In this document: piece after piece, positions 11,841 to 22,144 of the stretch
Layout of the letters: every line of letters begins with the position of its first letter
Numbering within the stretch: position 1 is the stretch's first letter
Assembly: GCF_016906535.1 (NCBI RefSeq)
Contig: NC_057383.1
Coordinates: forward strand, 1,612,001-1,676,000
DNA from: Rhizoctonia solani
Taxonomy: Eukaryota > Basidiomycota > Agaricomycetes > Cantharellales > Ceratobasidiaceae
DNA: 64,000 nucleotides
Reading direction: 5' to 3'
Notes under the pieces: generated by a model
What the model was told of the DNA's origin: nothing
Databases searched by the model: none
What the model saw: only the letters and a program-made list of their open reading frames with translations
Made by a program: the position numbers and the translations under genes

Positions 11841-14502
11841 CTCTCGTGTTTTGTGCGTGATCTCTTTTCTTTTTTTGTTGATCTGTCCGTGTGTTTCTAC
11901 TGTTACTGTCTCTTTGTCTTGTGCTGGTTTATATATATCTTCGGGGCCTTTTTTTTTTTCTTGCTTTCATTTTTTGGATGGATGTGTGCAAACTGAATTT
12001 CCTAGGAAGAGCTAGGTAAAACTGATTTCCTTACTTGGTATGTTGTGCGCTCAGCCACGTTCATGGCGGTGTATCGCCAGTTGGTAAATGCAATTATAGA
12101 TCCCGATTTATAAAAAAAATGGCAAGACAAACCCCATAAACCCATTTTCATTCGATATGTCGCATATTCTAGGCCAGTGCAATACTTAGGCTCTGCTTTA
12201 TAATTAAGGGGTATGATCCATTTGATTAGGAGCGTGTGAAGATCAGGTGTATATCCTCAAAAAGACCATTGTCCGATATAAGCTGCGATCCATGGCTAGA
12301 AGATCAATGCTCTCTCTCAGTGCATTGCACGTGAAGGGTTGATCAGAACCTAAGACCTTACACCACAGGGGATATGTCCATATATGATCATATCCCGTTT
12401 CTATTCATTTCGGAAGCATTCGACAATTTTGCTGCGTCGTGCGTAACCCCTTGGAGAGGCGGCTGTGAACGACCAGCGTCTACCTCATATGCCCGAGGCC
12501 TTTCAGTGTGCACGCTAGCAGAAAACCACATTGACGCAACTCGAGCGCCGAAAACCTGCGAACAATGCATGCACCCAACGTTTTGGCCTTGCTCTTTGTG
12601 GGTATAGTCTAGCCCCATGCGAGGTATTTCTTAGCTCACCCGAGGTTAGGGTGTAATCGAAATTCCAGACATCGCGAGGAGCGATAAGACTCGTGGAAGT
12701 GTCCTGGCGATAAATGCGCCGTCTATGCGTTCATTTGGCGTGCCCTATACTACTACTGCTGCTGCATACATTCATATCCGTGAAAAGTACACTGATATAA
12801 ATTAAACCTAGTATCCGTATACCAACCACATCATCATCTCTTACGAAGAAACCCAGAGACTCACATTTCGTGACGAGGGTCATATGCGTTCGTCGATCGA
12901 GGATATATCCTCTCTTACTAGTTATCCAACCCGTGTCTAATTGACGCTCCTTCATGTACCCGGAGGAGTCGAACCAAGACCGTCGACTCTCTGTTCTCGG
13001 ACGCACCGTCCCAGCATGGGGGTCTGTGGTGGGTCTATATGCTGCATTTGTGCGCCAGGCTCACACGGCTCGTGTCCACTGGTTGGCCGCGGGGGGGCTA
13101 CACGGCCAATTGTTGGATCCGTCATTTGGCGGCGTGCTGGGATACGTTGCGTACTTGAACGGAGGGCTTGACTGGGTTGACTAGAGGCTGGTCAGAGAGT
13201 ATTAATATTCATTTCAGGCAGGAAGAAGGGGGAGGCCAAGTTTGCCAGCGATGAGAGGCTCTAGCACGTTTCTTGTTTTGGGAAGGGTGCTAGGGACCTC
13301 TCACAGCTGGCAAGGTTGTATGCTTCCTCGAGCACTGCTTGATCCTAATTTTTCGAAAGATGACCTCGCTGTCGTCATGATTGTATTCGTGAAATGAACG
13401 CGCGCTAGCGCCATACACGTGCATGTACCATTGGCCGATCTTGTATGATGTTTGGCTGTATTATGATGTATGTATTCTATATAAATTGATATCGTCGATC
13501 AAACTAGGAATACTGGTAAATCTACCACCACCACCAAAACAAACCATATTGCGTCCCATTGCGTATCCGCCCAGAGACTCTTTACAGACGAGGGCGTGGT
13601 TGGTACGATATTGCGGTAACCCGACAGGACGCAACTGGTGCGATCCTTGCCAAAGGGCCCACTGTTGGCGGCTGTCAGCCCCAACTAGCGCTTTCTTTCT
13701 CTATTCGACTGCGGTCGTCTCGCCCCGTGCCCCCGGGGCGTTGGAGCATGCTGTGAATCTACTGTATTCTCGCGTTACTAAACCTCGGGCCAAAGTTTCC
13801 CAAGGCAGGAAACAGACCTTGTGTGCAAGTCCATTGGGATTGGTAGATATCTGGCCTGTACAAGCGAGGTGGCTGTGGGTGCAAGGTTAATGTCGGTGTG
13901 ATTTGAATTTTTCGCATCTGGTCATCCGTTGGCTCGATTACTCGTGTGCCGGATTTGTGCACCTTCTATAAATTAATTGTATCATGTAATGATATCGTTC
14001 CTCCACACTGAAGTACCCTGGCACACAAATAAATGGCCACGGACGAGCAACATGCCCTTTCAACGTGCACGTACTAATTATTCTCACAAATATTTGCCAT
14101 AGCGTTAATAAAACGCCACCGGGGATCGAATCCCTGCTTATCACCCTCGACCACATTGTACCTCACCCTCGATCAGTCTATCTCGGGCTCCATGATTGAC
14201 TCAAGAGCCGTCTGTTGACACCACGTTCCTATGGCCGAGCGCCTGCCTGGGGACTGAGACCGGGTGCTTTGAACCACAAACAACATAACTCTCCACACGA
14301 TAAGCTCGCAGGTGGTCCCAAGAGAGCAAATGATACATGTATTCCAGTTTCACTGTGCGATCACCGTGCCTAACCCTATTATCCGGCCTCGCCCCCCCCC
14401 CGTTTTAACCCAGCAAAGTCTATTATTAATTTGGCTCGTCTACTACAAACCAATGAGAAGGTCGCAAAAGGATGCATATTTATACCACCTAGAATTGCAA
14501 GC
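11841..14502. other. No recognisable gene
   Basis: T-rich stretches (11840-11980) look like 3' flanking DNA. Several short ORFs exist, the largest around 13423-13890 and 12954-13184 on the + strand. None has a domain I recognise, and no convincing exon series links them. No tRNA could be folded. Confidence 0.5.
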
Positions 14503-16600
14503 TCACTTGTTGACGCCAACAACTTCCAGAACTTTGGTCATGTTGCTGTTAATATCCAAGTGACCTATTAGGCAGACACCATTTAACAGTTAGACCCAGC
14601 GCTTGTATTTTTGCCTCACCTCCAACAATTTCAGACATATCTATATCCTCAACACCATGGGCGTTTACCGCATTGAGTCCGGCCATACCTCCAAACCCAG
14701 CGCCACTGATACTTCGTGTAATCGGCCAACACTCGCAAGGACAAGATCCCGCGAGCTGTAAACGTTACAACTCGCGGCCTACGACCTAGGTAACTACTTA
14801 AATACCGACCATTACAACGAGTGAGATGTTTCACCAACCCTTCGGACCTTTGCCCATTCACGGGGCGAAACGACTTGTGGCAACGAAATGAAAAAACACA
14901 CTATCGATGAGCGGCTCTTTCAATTCTTCCGAGTCGGCCAACACAGTCAGGGCTTTGAATAGCGCTAGGGCTCCTAGAGAGGACCCAATCTATCGATGCG
15001 ACGTCAGAGTGATGATGGTTCAATAATTGAGTCCTCGGAGCGCTCACCATCGTGATAGGCCGCTCGCCCTGTACTTTCTCCTTTAAAACTTCAGATAATA
15101 GATTACCGGCCTTCTTGGCTTTGTCGCATGCCCGGATCCAATCGTTATCGAGTGCAAGGCCTGTTGTACTAGGATAGTGCGAAGAAATGCATCATGGGTT
15201 AAAAGCGGTTAGCAAGGTTACATACCTATATATTGCCAAGGGGAGCGAGACAGCTGTCATGACAGCGTTAAAGCTGTTCGAGCGAGAACCTCCTTGCCAG
15301 CTTTAGTAAGTATTTTATTTCTGATCCATGTATTGAGCGTTTCTCCGGTAGAAAGCATGACTGGATTCGGTTAGTAGATCGAAGCAATGAGTGGACAAAA
15401 TGGCGTACCATCGGGCGAATGCTTGAGCACAAACACATCCCGAGTAGGTTAGCCAATGTAGTCGCGAGAGCGTCTTTGTATGCGTATAGTCCTTCATCCT
15501 CGGAGCCGACAGCAACCCAGGGACGCATATAGTCGCAACCAAACTTGGCAAAGCCGATTTTGCCCCTCGTTCATCAGCCTTGTCCTCCGTTGTTGCCTCC
15601 CTTTCTTTCGGGTTGTGCCCCTTGTGTTGATAGACTGTATACGATACACTCTCATGCGCTACCGATTCGTGGTGTCCGCCGGCAATCTGTTCAAATTCAA
15701 AGCGCTCCACACCACCCCATCGTTTTCGAACGCGATTACCCGCAAGGCCCCCTCCAGCAACCCCAAATAGGGATCCAAGTACAATAGGTGCAGTAGATGC
15801 ACTCAAGAAAGGGAGGAGAGGAAGGAGTGCAGGGGCTGCAAGTCCTCCAGTAAGGCCGATGGCGACGCCTCCTAGCTACCAAAAAAAATTCAATTTGCGT
15901 CCAATCCCCAGCCACAGTCGATTCACTTACAATAACACCTCCTCCTGTTGCGGCCCATCTTCCCCATTTCCCACCCCATCCATTTTCCTGCTCCTTACGC
16001 GCCGCTTCGCTTTTCTCTTTCATCTCTGCTTCCTTCAGTTCTTCAAACAAGTCTCTTCCCAAGTCCTTCTCTACTTCCAACAAGACCTTCATAGGTATAG
16101 ATAATAATTCGAGCGTCTGCGCTAGGAATGCGCGTGAAGCGGCAGTGTATCCAAATGCTCGAGCTACTGTTTCGGAAGATTTCGTAGTGGTCAATGTTTG
16201 TTTGCTTCTTCCTTGGCTTTTGGGCTGGGAATAGTTGCTGTAAGTAGAGCGGACGTAATGCTGTGATAATCGTTATGCGAGATAGGTCCAGTCAGAGACT
16301 CCGCATCGAGCACTGAAGGCTCCGGAGGTAGTATTTGGTGGTCAATGTCGAGCTAAACGCGTGTTACTAAAGTGAACTACTCTTGCGGGTACAAGCCCAA
16401 GACTTACATGTGCACAGACGTCCTGGAGCCAAATCCGTCCACCTTGTTGCCACCAATCCACTACATCACCCAATTCTTCGCTGGAACCTTGCGCAGGAAC
16501 TCGGAGGTCATCTGGGGTTGACTATTGCAGCCTTGCAGACAACGGCTATAGTGAAGCGTAGCTCGTCAGGAAGCACATCCTTAGTTTGTAACTTGGACAT
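14503..16600 (-). CDS. DUF726 alpha/beta-hydrolase-like protein (TMCO4/Mil1-like), copy A
   Basis: DUF726 proteins are membrane-associated lipase-like hydrolases; yeast Mil1 and animal TMCO4 belong here. Reading down the minus strand: a start exon at 16600 (MSKLQTKDVLPDELRFTIA), WWQQGGRIWLQDVCAH, ILPPEPSVLDAESLTGPIS, a helix ending EMKEKSEAARKEQENGWGGK, a glycine-rich membrane region (GGVAIGLTGGLAAPALLPLL), then RKRWGGVERFEFEQIAGG. The nucleophile elbow follows as IGSSLGALALFKALTVLAD (G-x-S-x-G, near 14980). Then come VYSSRDLVLASVGRLHE, AGFGGMAGLNAVNAHGVEDI and a short tail. The frame is broken at a C-run near 16516, at about 14780-14800 and at about 14719. It may therefore be a decaying copy or share the indel problem seen elsewhere. 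Its sister gene follows at 17005. Confidence 0.75.
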
Positions 16601-17004
16601 ATCGCATCAACAGTAATGACACAAGGTCGCCAGCGTGTATAAGAACAGAAACAAAAATGAATTACTCAACCGCTTCTGGTGTGGTGGTTGTAAGTAATTC
16701 AAAAGGCGTGGACTCGCTGACGTCACGGAATTTATTAATCTTTACCAAATTAGCAGGTGATCGCCCCACCACGCGACAAACGTGGTGTTGGATCATACTA
16801 CTGAAATCACTTTCTTGTATTTTGTCGGGCATTGAAATTAATTTGTTTTGTACTGAGCCCTACGCTTAGTTCTATTCCCAATTAAATACATATGCGACGT
16901 AAATTCCGTCGAACACAAAAAAATACGAGAAGTCTGTCAGCTGGAAGGGGTCTTGTTGTGTCTATATTGCAAAAGCAACAATCATCGATTCACATGGAGA
17001 ATGT
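16601..17004. other. Spacer between DUF726 paralogues
   Basis: About 400 bp of AT-rich DNA. It should hold the copy A promoter and the copy B 3' end. No gene is recognised. Confidence 0.6.
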
Positions 17005-19070
17005 CTAAGATTTAGTCATGTTGTTATTAATATCAAAGTGGCCTGTTTAGCGGATAGTTATTTTTCCGGTTTACCCTATCATATGGATGGGCTTACCTCC
17101 AACGATTTCAGACATGTCTACGTCTTCCACACCGTGAACATTCACCGCGTTGAGCCCAGCCATGCCCCCGAACCCTGCGCCACTTACTACTTCGTGCAAT
17201 CGACCAACGCTTGCAAGAACGAAATCCTTCGAGTTATGAACGTTCACTATCCGCCTACCAACAATCTGGACGAATCCATAAGCCTCAAATGCTAATAAAA
17301 CAATCCGTGACATCACACTAACCTTGCGGACCTTGTCCCACTCCTGAGAAGACACGACCTGAGGCAAGATATCAAAAAGACACTATCGATCAATGGCTCT
17401 TTGATTTCGTCCGACTCTGCTAGTAGAGTCAAAGCCCTGAATAGGGCCAGAGCTCCTAGAGAGGATCCGACCTATCAATCCGTCAAGGTTAGCGTGGTGA
17501 TAAACCAGAAATTTGCTCTTCTGAACACTTGCCATTGTGACAGGCCGTTCACCCTGTACTTTCTCCTTCAGCACTTCGGAGAGGAGGCTTCCAGCCTTTC
17601 TTGCCTTGTCGGATGCTCGAATCCAATGGTTATCAAGAGCAAGCCCTGCTGCACTATTTGACAGAGTTAATACAATCACCATAGCTTTTTAAACAATTGA
17701 GCACCTGTAGATCGTCATAGGAAGCGAGACAGCTGCCAGAACTGCATTGAAAGCTGTTCGGGCAAGGACTTCCTTGCCCGCATGAGTGAGTAGTTTATCC
17801 GTGACCCATGCATTGATTGTTTGCCCCGTGGTCAACATTACTGTGCAGAGTTAGTGGGGAAATAGAATGTACGCCAAACGACATACCATCTGGAGAATGT
17901 TTAAGCACAAATACATCCCGAATGGGTTTCGCCAACGTATTCGCGAGAGCATCTTTGTATGCGCATAAGCCCTCATCTTCGGAGCTAACAACAATACCAG
18001 GGATGCATATAGTCGTGACCAAACTTGGAGGAATTGGCTTTCCTTCCTGGCTCTCTTGTTTATCCCCTGGATTAGGCATTGTTACTCGAAGTGGGACCCT
18101 TTCGCCTATATACTGCGTATGTTATCTTCTGACGATCGGCTGAGTCTTGGTTGCTACCAGCAATTTGTTCGAATTCAAAACGTTCCACGCCACCCCATCT
18201 GTTTCGAACACGGCTTCCTGTGAGGCCACCTCCTGCGATTCCAAAGAGGTATCCAAGCACGATTGGTGCGCTCGATGCGCTTAGGAAGGGGATAAATGGA
18301 AGAAGAACAGGAGCGGCGAGTCCACCGGTTAATCCGATCGCTACGCCACCGAACTGAAGGTGATGTTCAGATACGCAAACAGCTAAAATATAGTATATCG
18401 ATAAACAGACTTACAATAACTCCACCCCCTGTTGCAGCCCACCTTGCCCACTTCCCACCCCACCATGCTCTTGTTCTCTGCGCGCCGCTTCGCTTTTTTC
18501 TTTCATTTCCGTCTCTTTCAACTCTCTAAAAAGACCACGTCCCAATGATTCTTCAACCTCCAACAGGATCGAGGTTGGTATCAATAGCAACCCCAGTGTT
18601 CGTGCTAGAAATGCACGCGATGCGGCAGCATATCCGAATGCTCTAGGTACTGCCCCTGAAGTTTCCGTGTCAGACGGTCGCATGCCAGACTCTGCTTTGA
18701 CTTGGGTGCTTGGAAGGATAGATGCTGTGAGTAGAGCAGATACGATCTTGTGATAGTCATTGTTCGATATAGGCCCGGCCAGGGACCTTGCATCCATCAC
18801 TGAAGGCTCCAGCGGTAAGATGCGATAGTCAATGTTGAGCTGTAAAGTACCATCGCCATAAGATATTACTAATATCTACCAATATAAGTAATCAAACTCA
18901 CATGTGCATAGACTCCTTGCAGCCACACCTGCCCTATACGTGACCACCATTCTACGGGTTCACCTGGTTCTTCGTCAGAGCTCGGCGGAGGAGCCCTCAA
19001 GTGATCTGGGGGTTAGCAATCGCGGCCTTGGCAACAACAGGTACGATCTGCAAATGTCACGACATGGTCT
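17005..19070 (-). CDS. DUF726 alpha/beta-hydrolase-like protein (TMCO4/Mil1-like), copy B
   Basis: This is a paralogue of the gene at 14503-16600, in the same orientation and with the same exon order. Visible blocks are IVPVVAKAAIANP, WWSRIGQVWLQGVYAH, ILPLEPSVMDARSLAGPISN, AFGYAAASRAFLARTLGLLL, LFRELKETEMKEKSEAARRE, LFGIAGGGLTGSRVRNRWGG, VFVLKHSPDGM, the G-x-S-x-G elbow VGSSLGALALFRALTLLAES (near 17465), VVSSQEWDKVRKVSVMSRIV, VGRRIVNVHNSKDFVLASVG, AGFGGMAGLNAVNVHGVEDV and the end GHFDINNNMTKS. This copy is cleaner than A. One base is missing in a GG run near 18466 and one in a C-run near 19009. The 5' exon and start codon are not resolved. A hydrolase role on lipids is inferred from the family only. 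Confidence 0.78.
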
Positions 19071-19546
19071 CTTAAATCACGCTAGTGAAGGTAGGTAAGG
19101 TCCATGAACTGGAGAGGTTAGATGCTCAAGTGTACGCTATCACTAGAGGCAACAACAGAACGAAGGAGCGAATCACAGTCCTTGAAAATAGAACGAAGAA
19201 TGGCAGCGCCCAAGTGCGCCCAAAGGGGATAAGAAATTAAAACCCAAGAACGAAACGAAATCAAGTCAGACCATAACATTGTTTAACGCCGAACGTAAAA
19301 CCATGGGCTCGATCCGAGAGGAGCCTAGTGTTTCCGGCTGAAGAATATGATCGGCAGGTGAGCAACGACGCTAGAAGCCAGGTTTATAATGATGACCTAC
19401 CGAACGTGGACAGGTACGAAAGTACGTTTGGCTTGAACTGCGACTGCGCGCTTCGTCGGGGGATTCAAGATATTTCCCTGCGTGACACCCTAAAGCAAGA
19501 ATGGGATGTGTGAATATAACAGAAGCATTTAGTCAGCTAATGGCAC
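19071..19546. other. Intergenic; no gene seen
   Basis: It lies between the DUF726 copy B 5' end and the CFEM-like gene 3' end. Only one short ORF occurs on the + strand, without a recognisable domain. Confidence 0.5.
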
Positions 19547-19858
19547 CTACGGCTGTCTGCACAACGTGACGGAATAGTCGTAGGCGGTCTTCCAGTCAGC
19601 GGAGGAACACGAATTTTTGAAGCAAGTGTTTGTGGCGTTACAATAGGCCGCGTTCCGGCACAAGCAGGCGTTGTCTGTGAGACTACAGCTTCCTGGAGAT
19701 GCCTGACCGAGACAAGCTTTATGGTAACGTGAGTAAATTCATGGCTTGGTAGACCACATCGACTACTTACAGTGAGCACAGGTTGGGAATTGGGCATTGA
19801 CGACCGTAGTCAAGAGCATTGTGAGTACCACGAAGAGGAGAGAAACTCGGTGGAACAT
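19547..19858 (-). CDS. Small secreted cysteine-rich protein, CFEM-like
   Basis: Two exons (19858-19771 and 19716-19547) with a 54-bp intron give an uninterrupted protein of about 85 residues. It starts with a clear signal peptide (MFHRVSLLFVVLTMLLTTVV, then NAQ). The mature part is FPTCAHSCLGQASPGSCSLT, then DNACLCRNAAYCNATNTC, then FKNSCSSADWKTAYDYSV and TLCRQP. The cysteine pattern, with a C-x-C after an asparagine-aspartate stretch, resembles CFEM domains. CFEM proteins are fungal extracellular proteins, some of which bind haem and some of which act in plant interaction. There is no GPI-type tail, so it is predicted to be released. Its role in this organism is unknown. Confidence 0.75.
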
Positions 19859-20358
19859 TGTTAATGAATAAAACGAAGGGATATGTAGGTAGGTTGATGT
19901 ATGTAAAAAGTATAGTTAGTGAGAGAGCGGAACACTACTGGGGAGGAAGGTAACAGTTTGGGGGGTTTTTGTACCCATCTTCCACCAACATATGACGAAG
20001 AGCTGCTTCGCAAATACCCCTAAGATCACCCCGGTCGGTATTCAACAATCGGGCAAAGAGGAACGCCAACGCAATGGCACTAGCGTATCAAGTCACGTGG
20101 AAACGATGCATATTTGAGCTGGGGAACAAAGAAACAATGAGGACAGTTTCATTTTCTCAATCATGGATCATTCGCTCGTTGCTGTATTCGGCTAAATTGC
20201 ATCAGTACCTCCGAAACTTGCTCCGATCACCAATTCAGAGGAGAACCTTCTCAAGGCATCCACCCCATGCTAAATCGACTTGGTCGGATGAGAGGCCATA
20301 TGATTTCTAGTCGCTGGATGGGCGGTCTAGAATCCGACAAGAAAGAAACGGGTACTCA
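19859..20358. other. Intergenic; no gene seen
   Basis: This is the upstream region of the CFEM-like gene and the 3' flank of URM1. No TATA box was identified with confidence. Confidence 0.5.
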
Positions 20359-20785
20359 TTAGCCACCATGGAGAGTAGATATAAACACGATTTCGTCGCC
20401 GATTTTAGCTGATATGCGCCTTCGCCTTCCAGTTCCCAGTCCGTATCATTGATTAGTACAAGTATGCCAGTCGGCTGTGACATCTCTAGTTAGACTCATG
20501 TCTGGATAGGGTATGGCTCGTACTCACACACTATCCCCTTCGATGAATAGTTCCTCTCGTTCTTTGAGCATGTGGTCCTTCATGTGAAAGATAAGATAGT
20601 GCAAGTCGACTGGTTGGCCGCTCGGCATCGTCGCCGGCAACTGGACGGTATGCGACCTTTGATTAGAAAACAGCAACTCCATTCCTCCTCTGTTGGAGAC
20701 GAGCCGAGATTATTCGAGACCCGGATATCAATGACATAATATCATACCCAAACTCGACTTTTACGGTAAGGCTATTGTCCGCCAT
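20359..20785 (-). CDS. URM1: Ubiquitin-related modifier 1 (Urm1)
   Basis: Urm1 is a ubiquitin-like sulphur carrier. It is activated by Uba4 at a C-terminal Gly-Gly, serves tRNA wobble-uridine thiolation and can be conjugated to proteins. Three exons are seen: 20785-20748 (MADNSLTVKVEFG), 20689-20528 (GGMELLFSNQRSHTVQLPAT, HYLIFHMKDHMLKEREELFI, EGDSV) and 20474-20359 (GILVLINDTDWELEGEGAYQ, then EIVFISTLHGG with stop). Introns are 58 and about 53 bp. The C-terminal GG needed for thiocarboxylation is present only if exon 3 is corrected. One base is missing in the R-P-G codons near 20470 and one in a GGG run near 20395. Such a tail is unlikely to survive two independent frameshifts by chance, so sequence error is likely. 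The gene is divergent from the small membrane-protein gene. Confidence 0.9.
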
Positions 20786-20915
20786 GGTGATGATGCCGAA
20801 CCGGAGCCAAGGCGAGGTCGTAAGCCGATGAAAAGGCCGACTACTCACGTGAGTATGATGTGAGGTAACGGCGCTTGGTGTCCTTTCCATATCAAACCAC
20901 GACAATTATACCCCC
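20786..20915. promoter_or_regulatory. Short bidirectional promoter region
   Basis: Only 130 bp separates the divergent start codons of URM1 (minus) and the small membrane-protein gene (plus). Both 5' regulatory regions must therefore overlap. No specific box was recognised. Confidence 0.5.
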
Positions 20916-21200
20916 ATGTCACATTCCGCACGATCTTCTTTGTCAGACTTGAGCGTTCAAACACTACCCCTTACGCCCGCAGCTCCTTCGCATAAGCGCA
21001 CCCCTTCGAGAACGTATTTCTCTCTGGCAGAGGAGGAATTCCCGGGACCAATTCGAGATGTCCAACCTGAAGCCGAAGTCACCCACGGGTTTGAGAAACT
21101 AGGTTTTGGGGAGAGTGTTGCAGTTGGCTTGAGTGTTTTAGCTGTTCTGTCACTAGCTATAGTTGCAGCAACCGTAACCTTACTCAAGGTCAAGTGGTGA
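20916..21200 (+). CDS. Small single-pass membrane protein, unknown function
   Basis: An intronless ORF of 94 residues starts at ATG 20916. Residues 1-35 are Ser/Thr/Pro-rich and basic (MSHSARSSLSDLS, SHKRTPSRTYFSL). An acidic middle part follows. One hydrophobic helix near residues 67-90 (VAVGLSVLAVLSLAIVAATV) is followed by a short basic tail LLKVKW. The layout is that of a tail-anchored or single-pass protein with most of its mass on the N-terminal side. I do not recognise the family. The compact divergent position next to URM1 supports a real gene. Confidence 0.6.
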   Translation: MSHSARSSLSDLSVQTLPLTPAAPSHKRTPSRTYFSLAEEEFPGPIRDVQPEAEVTHGFEKLGFGESVAVGLSVLAVLSLAIVAATVTLLKVKW

Positions 21201-22144
21201 ACGGGATCAATCTTTGTAAGTCGAACGGAACTTTCTTTTAATTGATTCTCTTATCCTTAGTCTATCAGAGACATCTAGACGTTTAGTCTCACTGACCTTG
21301 GGAGATTTGAATTTTGTTGCCGCACGCGAAATGTTCCTAGCCTCCTGTATGCAAGTGTGTTAGGCACCATCCTAGCCATTAATTATCACGCTAATTGCTT
21401 AATGACACGCCGGATGCGGCTGGACGCCTGAGTCTGAAACGCCTGTCTCGGAACCGACCCTAGGCGTAATTAGAATGGGCTCTATGTGTGCACCGGCGCC
21501 AAGTTCAACGCCTACGCTTTATCGCAAAGGAAACAGAGCCCAGATGTTTTAAGTAGTAGACTGTAAAAATAAAACAAAGATGCAGTCCAGACCTAAGGCA
21601 GCGAACCCGCGTGATCGAAGACAAACCATTATTTCCCGATTGGAAAGGGTTCCCGCGATGCTCAGGGTTGTCCGTGATGAATGACAGATGGCCGTGTAAC
21701 TCTAAACATCAGTCAGCATCCTTACCAGAACGAAATATCAAACCAAGACACATTCAGTCACGACTTGACTTTGAGACTTCATGAAAAGACAGGCGAGTGA
21801 ATGTAGAGTATCTTTGTATTCGTAGGGCATGGTATCAGATACAGGGTTAGTCTGATTGTTTAGGTACGTCCGGCTGAATGTGCCACCCGATGCCAATTGA
21901 CATTGACAGTTTCTGGCCCCTTAAACTGGCGCGCACTAGAAGCGGGATGATATTTAATTTTCTCCCTGGGCTTTAGATCCATCAGGATGAGATTGAATAA
22001 TTGGGCGAGTGATTTGGTCGTCTCGTGTTCTCTCCCCCTCGAAGTCTCTCTTGAGATTCTTGTCTATGACCGCTTGCCCTGGTCAGGTGGGAAGGTCGGC
22101 CTCCTATTTGTCCCCGGCTAGGTTTAATACCCCTAAGTCCCGTA
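21201..22144. other. Intergenic; no gene seen
   Basis: About 940 bp without an ORF of note. It includes the presumed promoter of the large Ser/Pro-rich protein gene. Confidence 0.5.

Noticed and set aside
12950..12995. Possible tRNA T-loop (gagtcgaacc)
   Set aside because: The flanking bases do not form a five-pair stem.
14110..14160. tRNA-like T-arm on the minus strand (gcagggattcgatccccgg)
   Set aside because: No matching acceptor stem, D-arm or anticodon arm could be found within tRNA distance.
14228..14290. Segment resembling the 5' part of a Leu/Ser tRNA (tatggccgagcgcctgcc)
   Set aside because: No T-arm or closing acceptor stem follows on the same strand.
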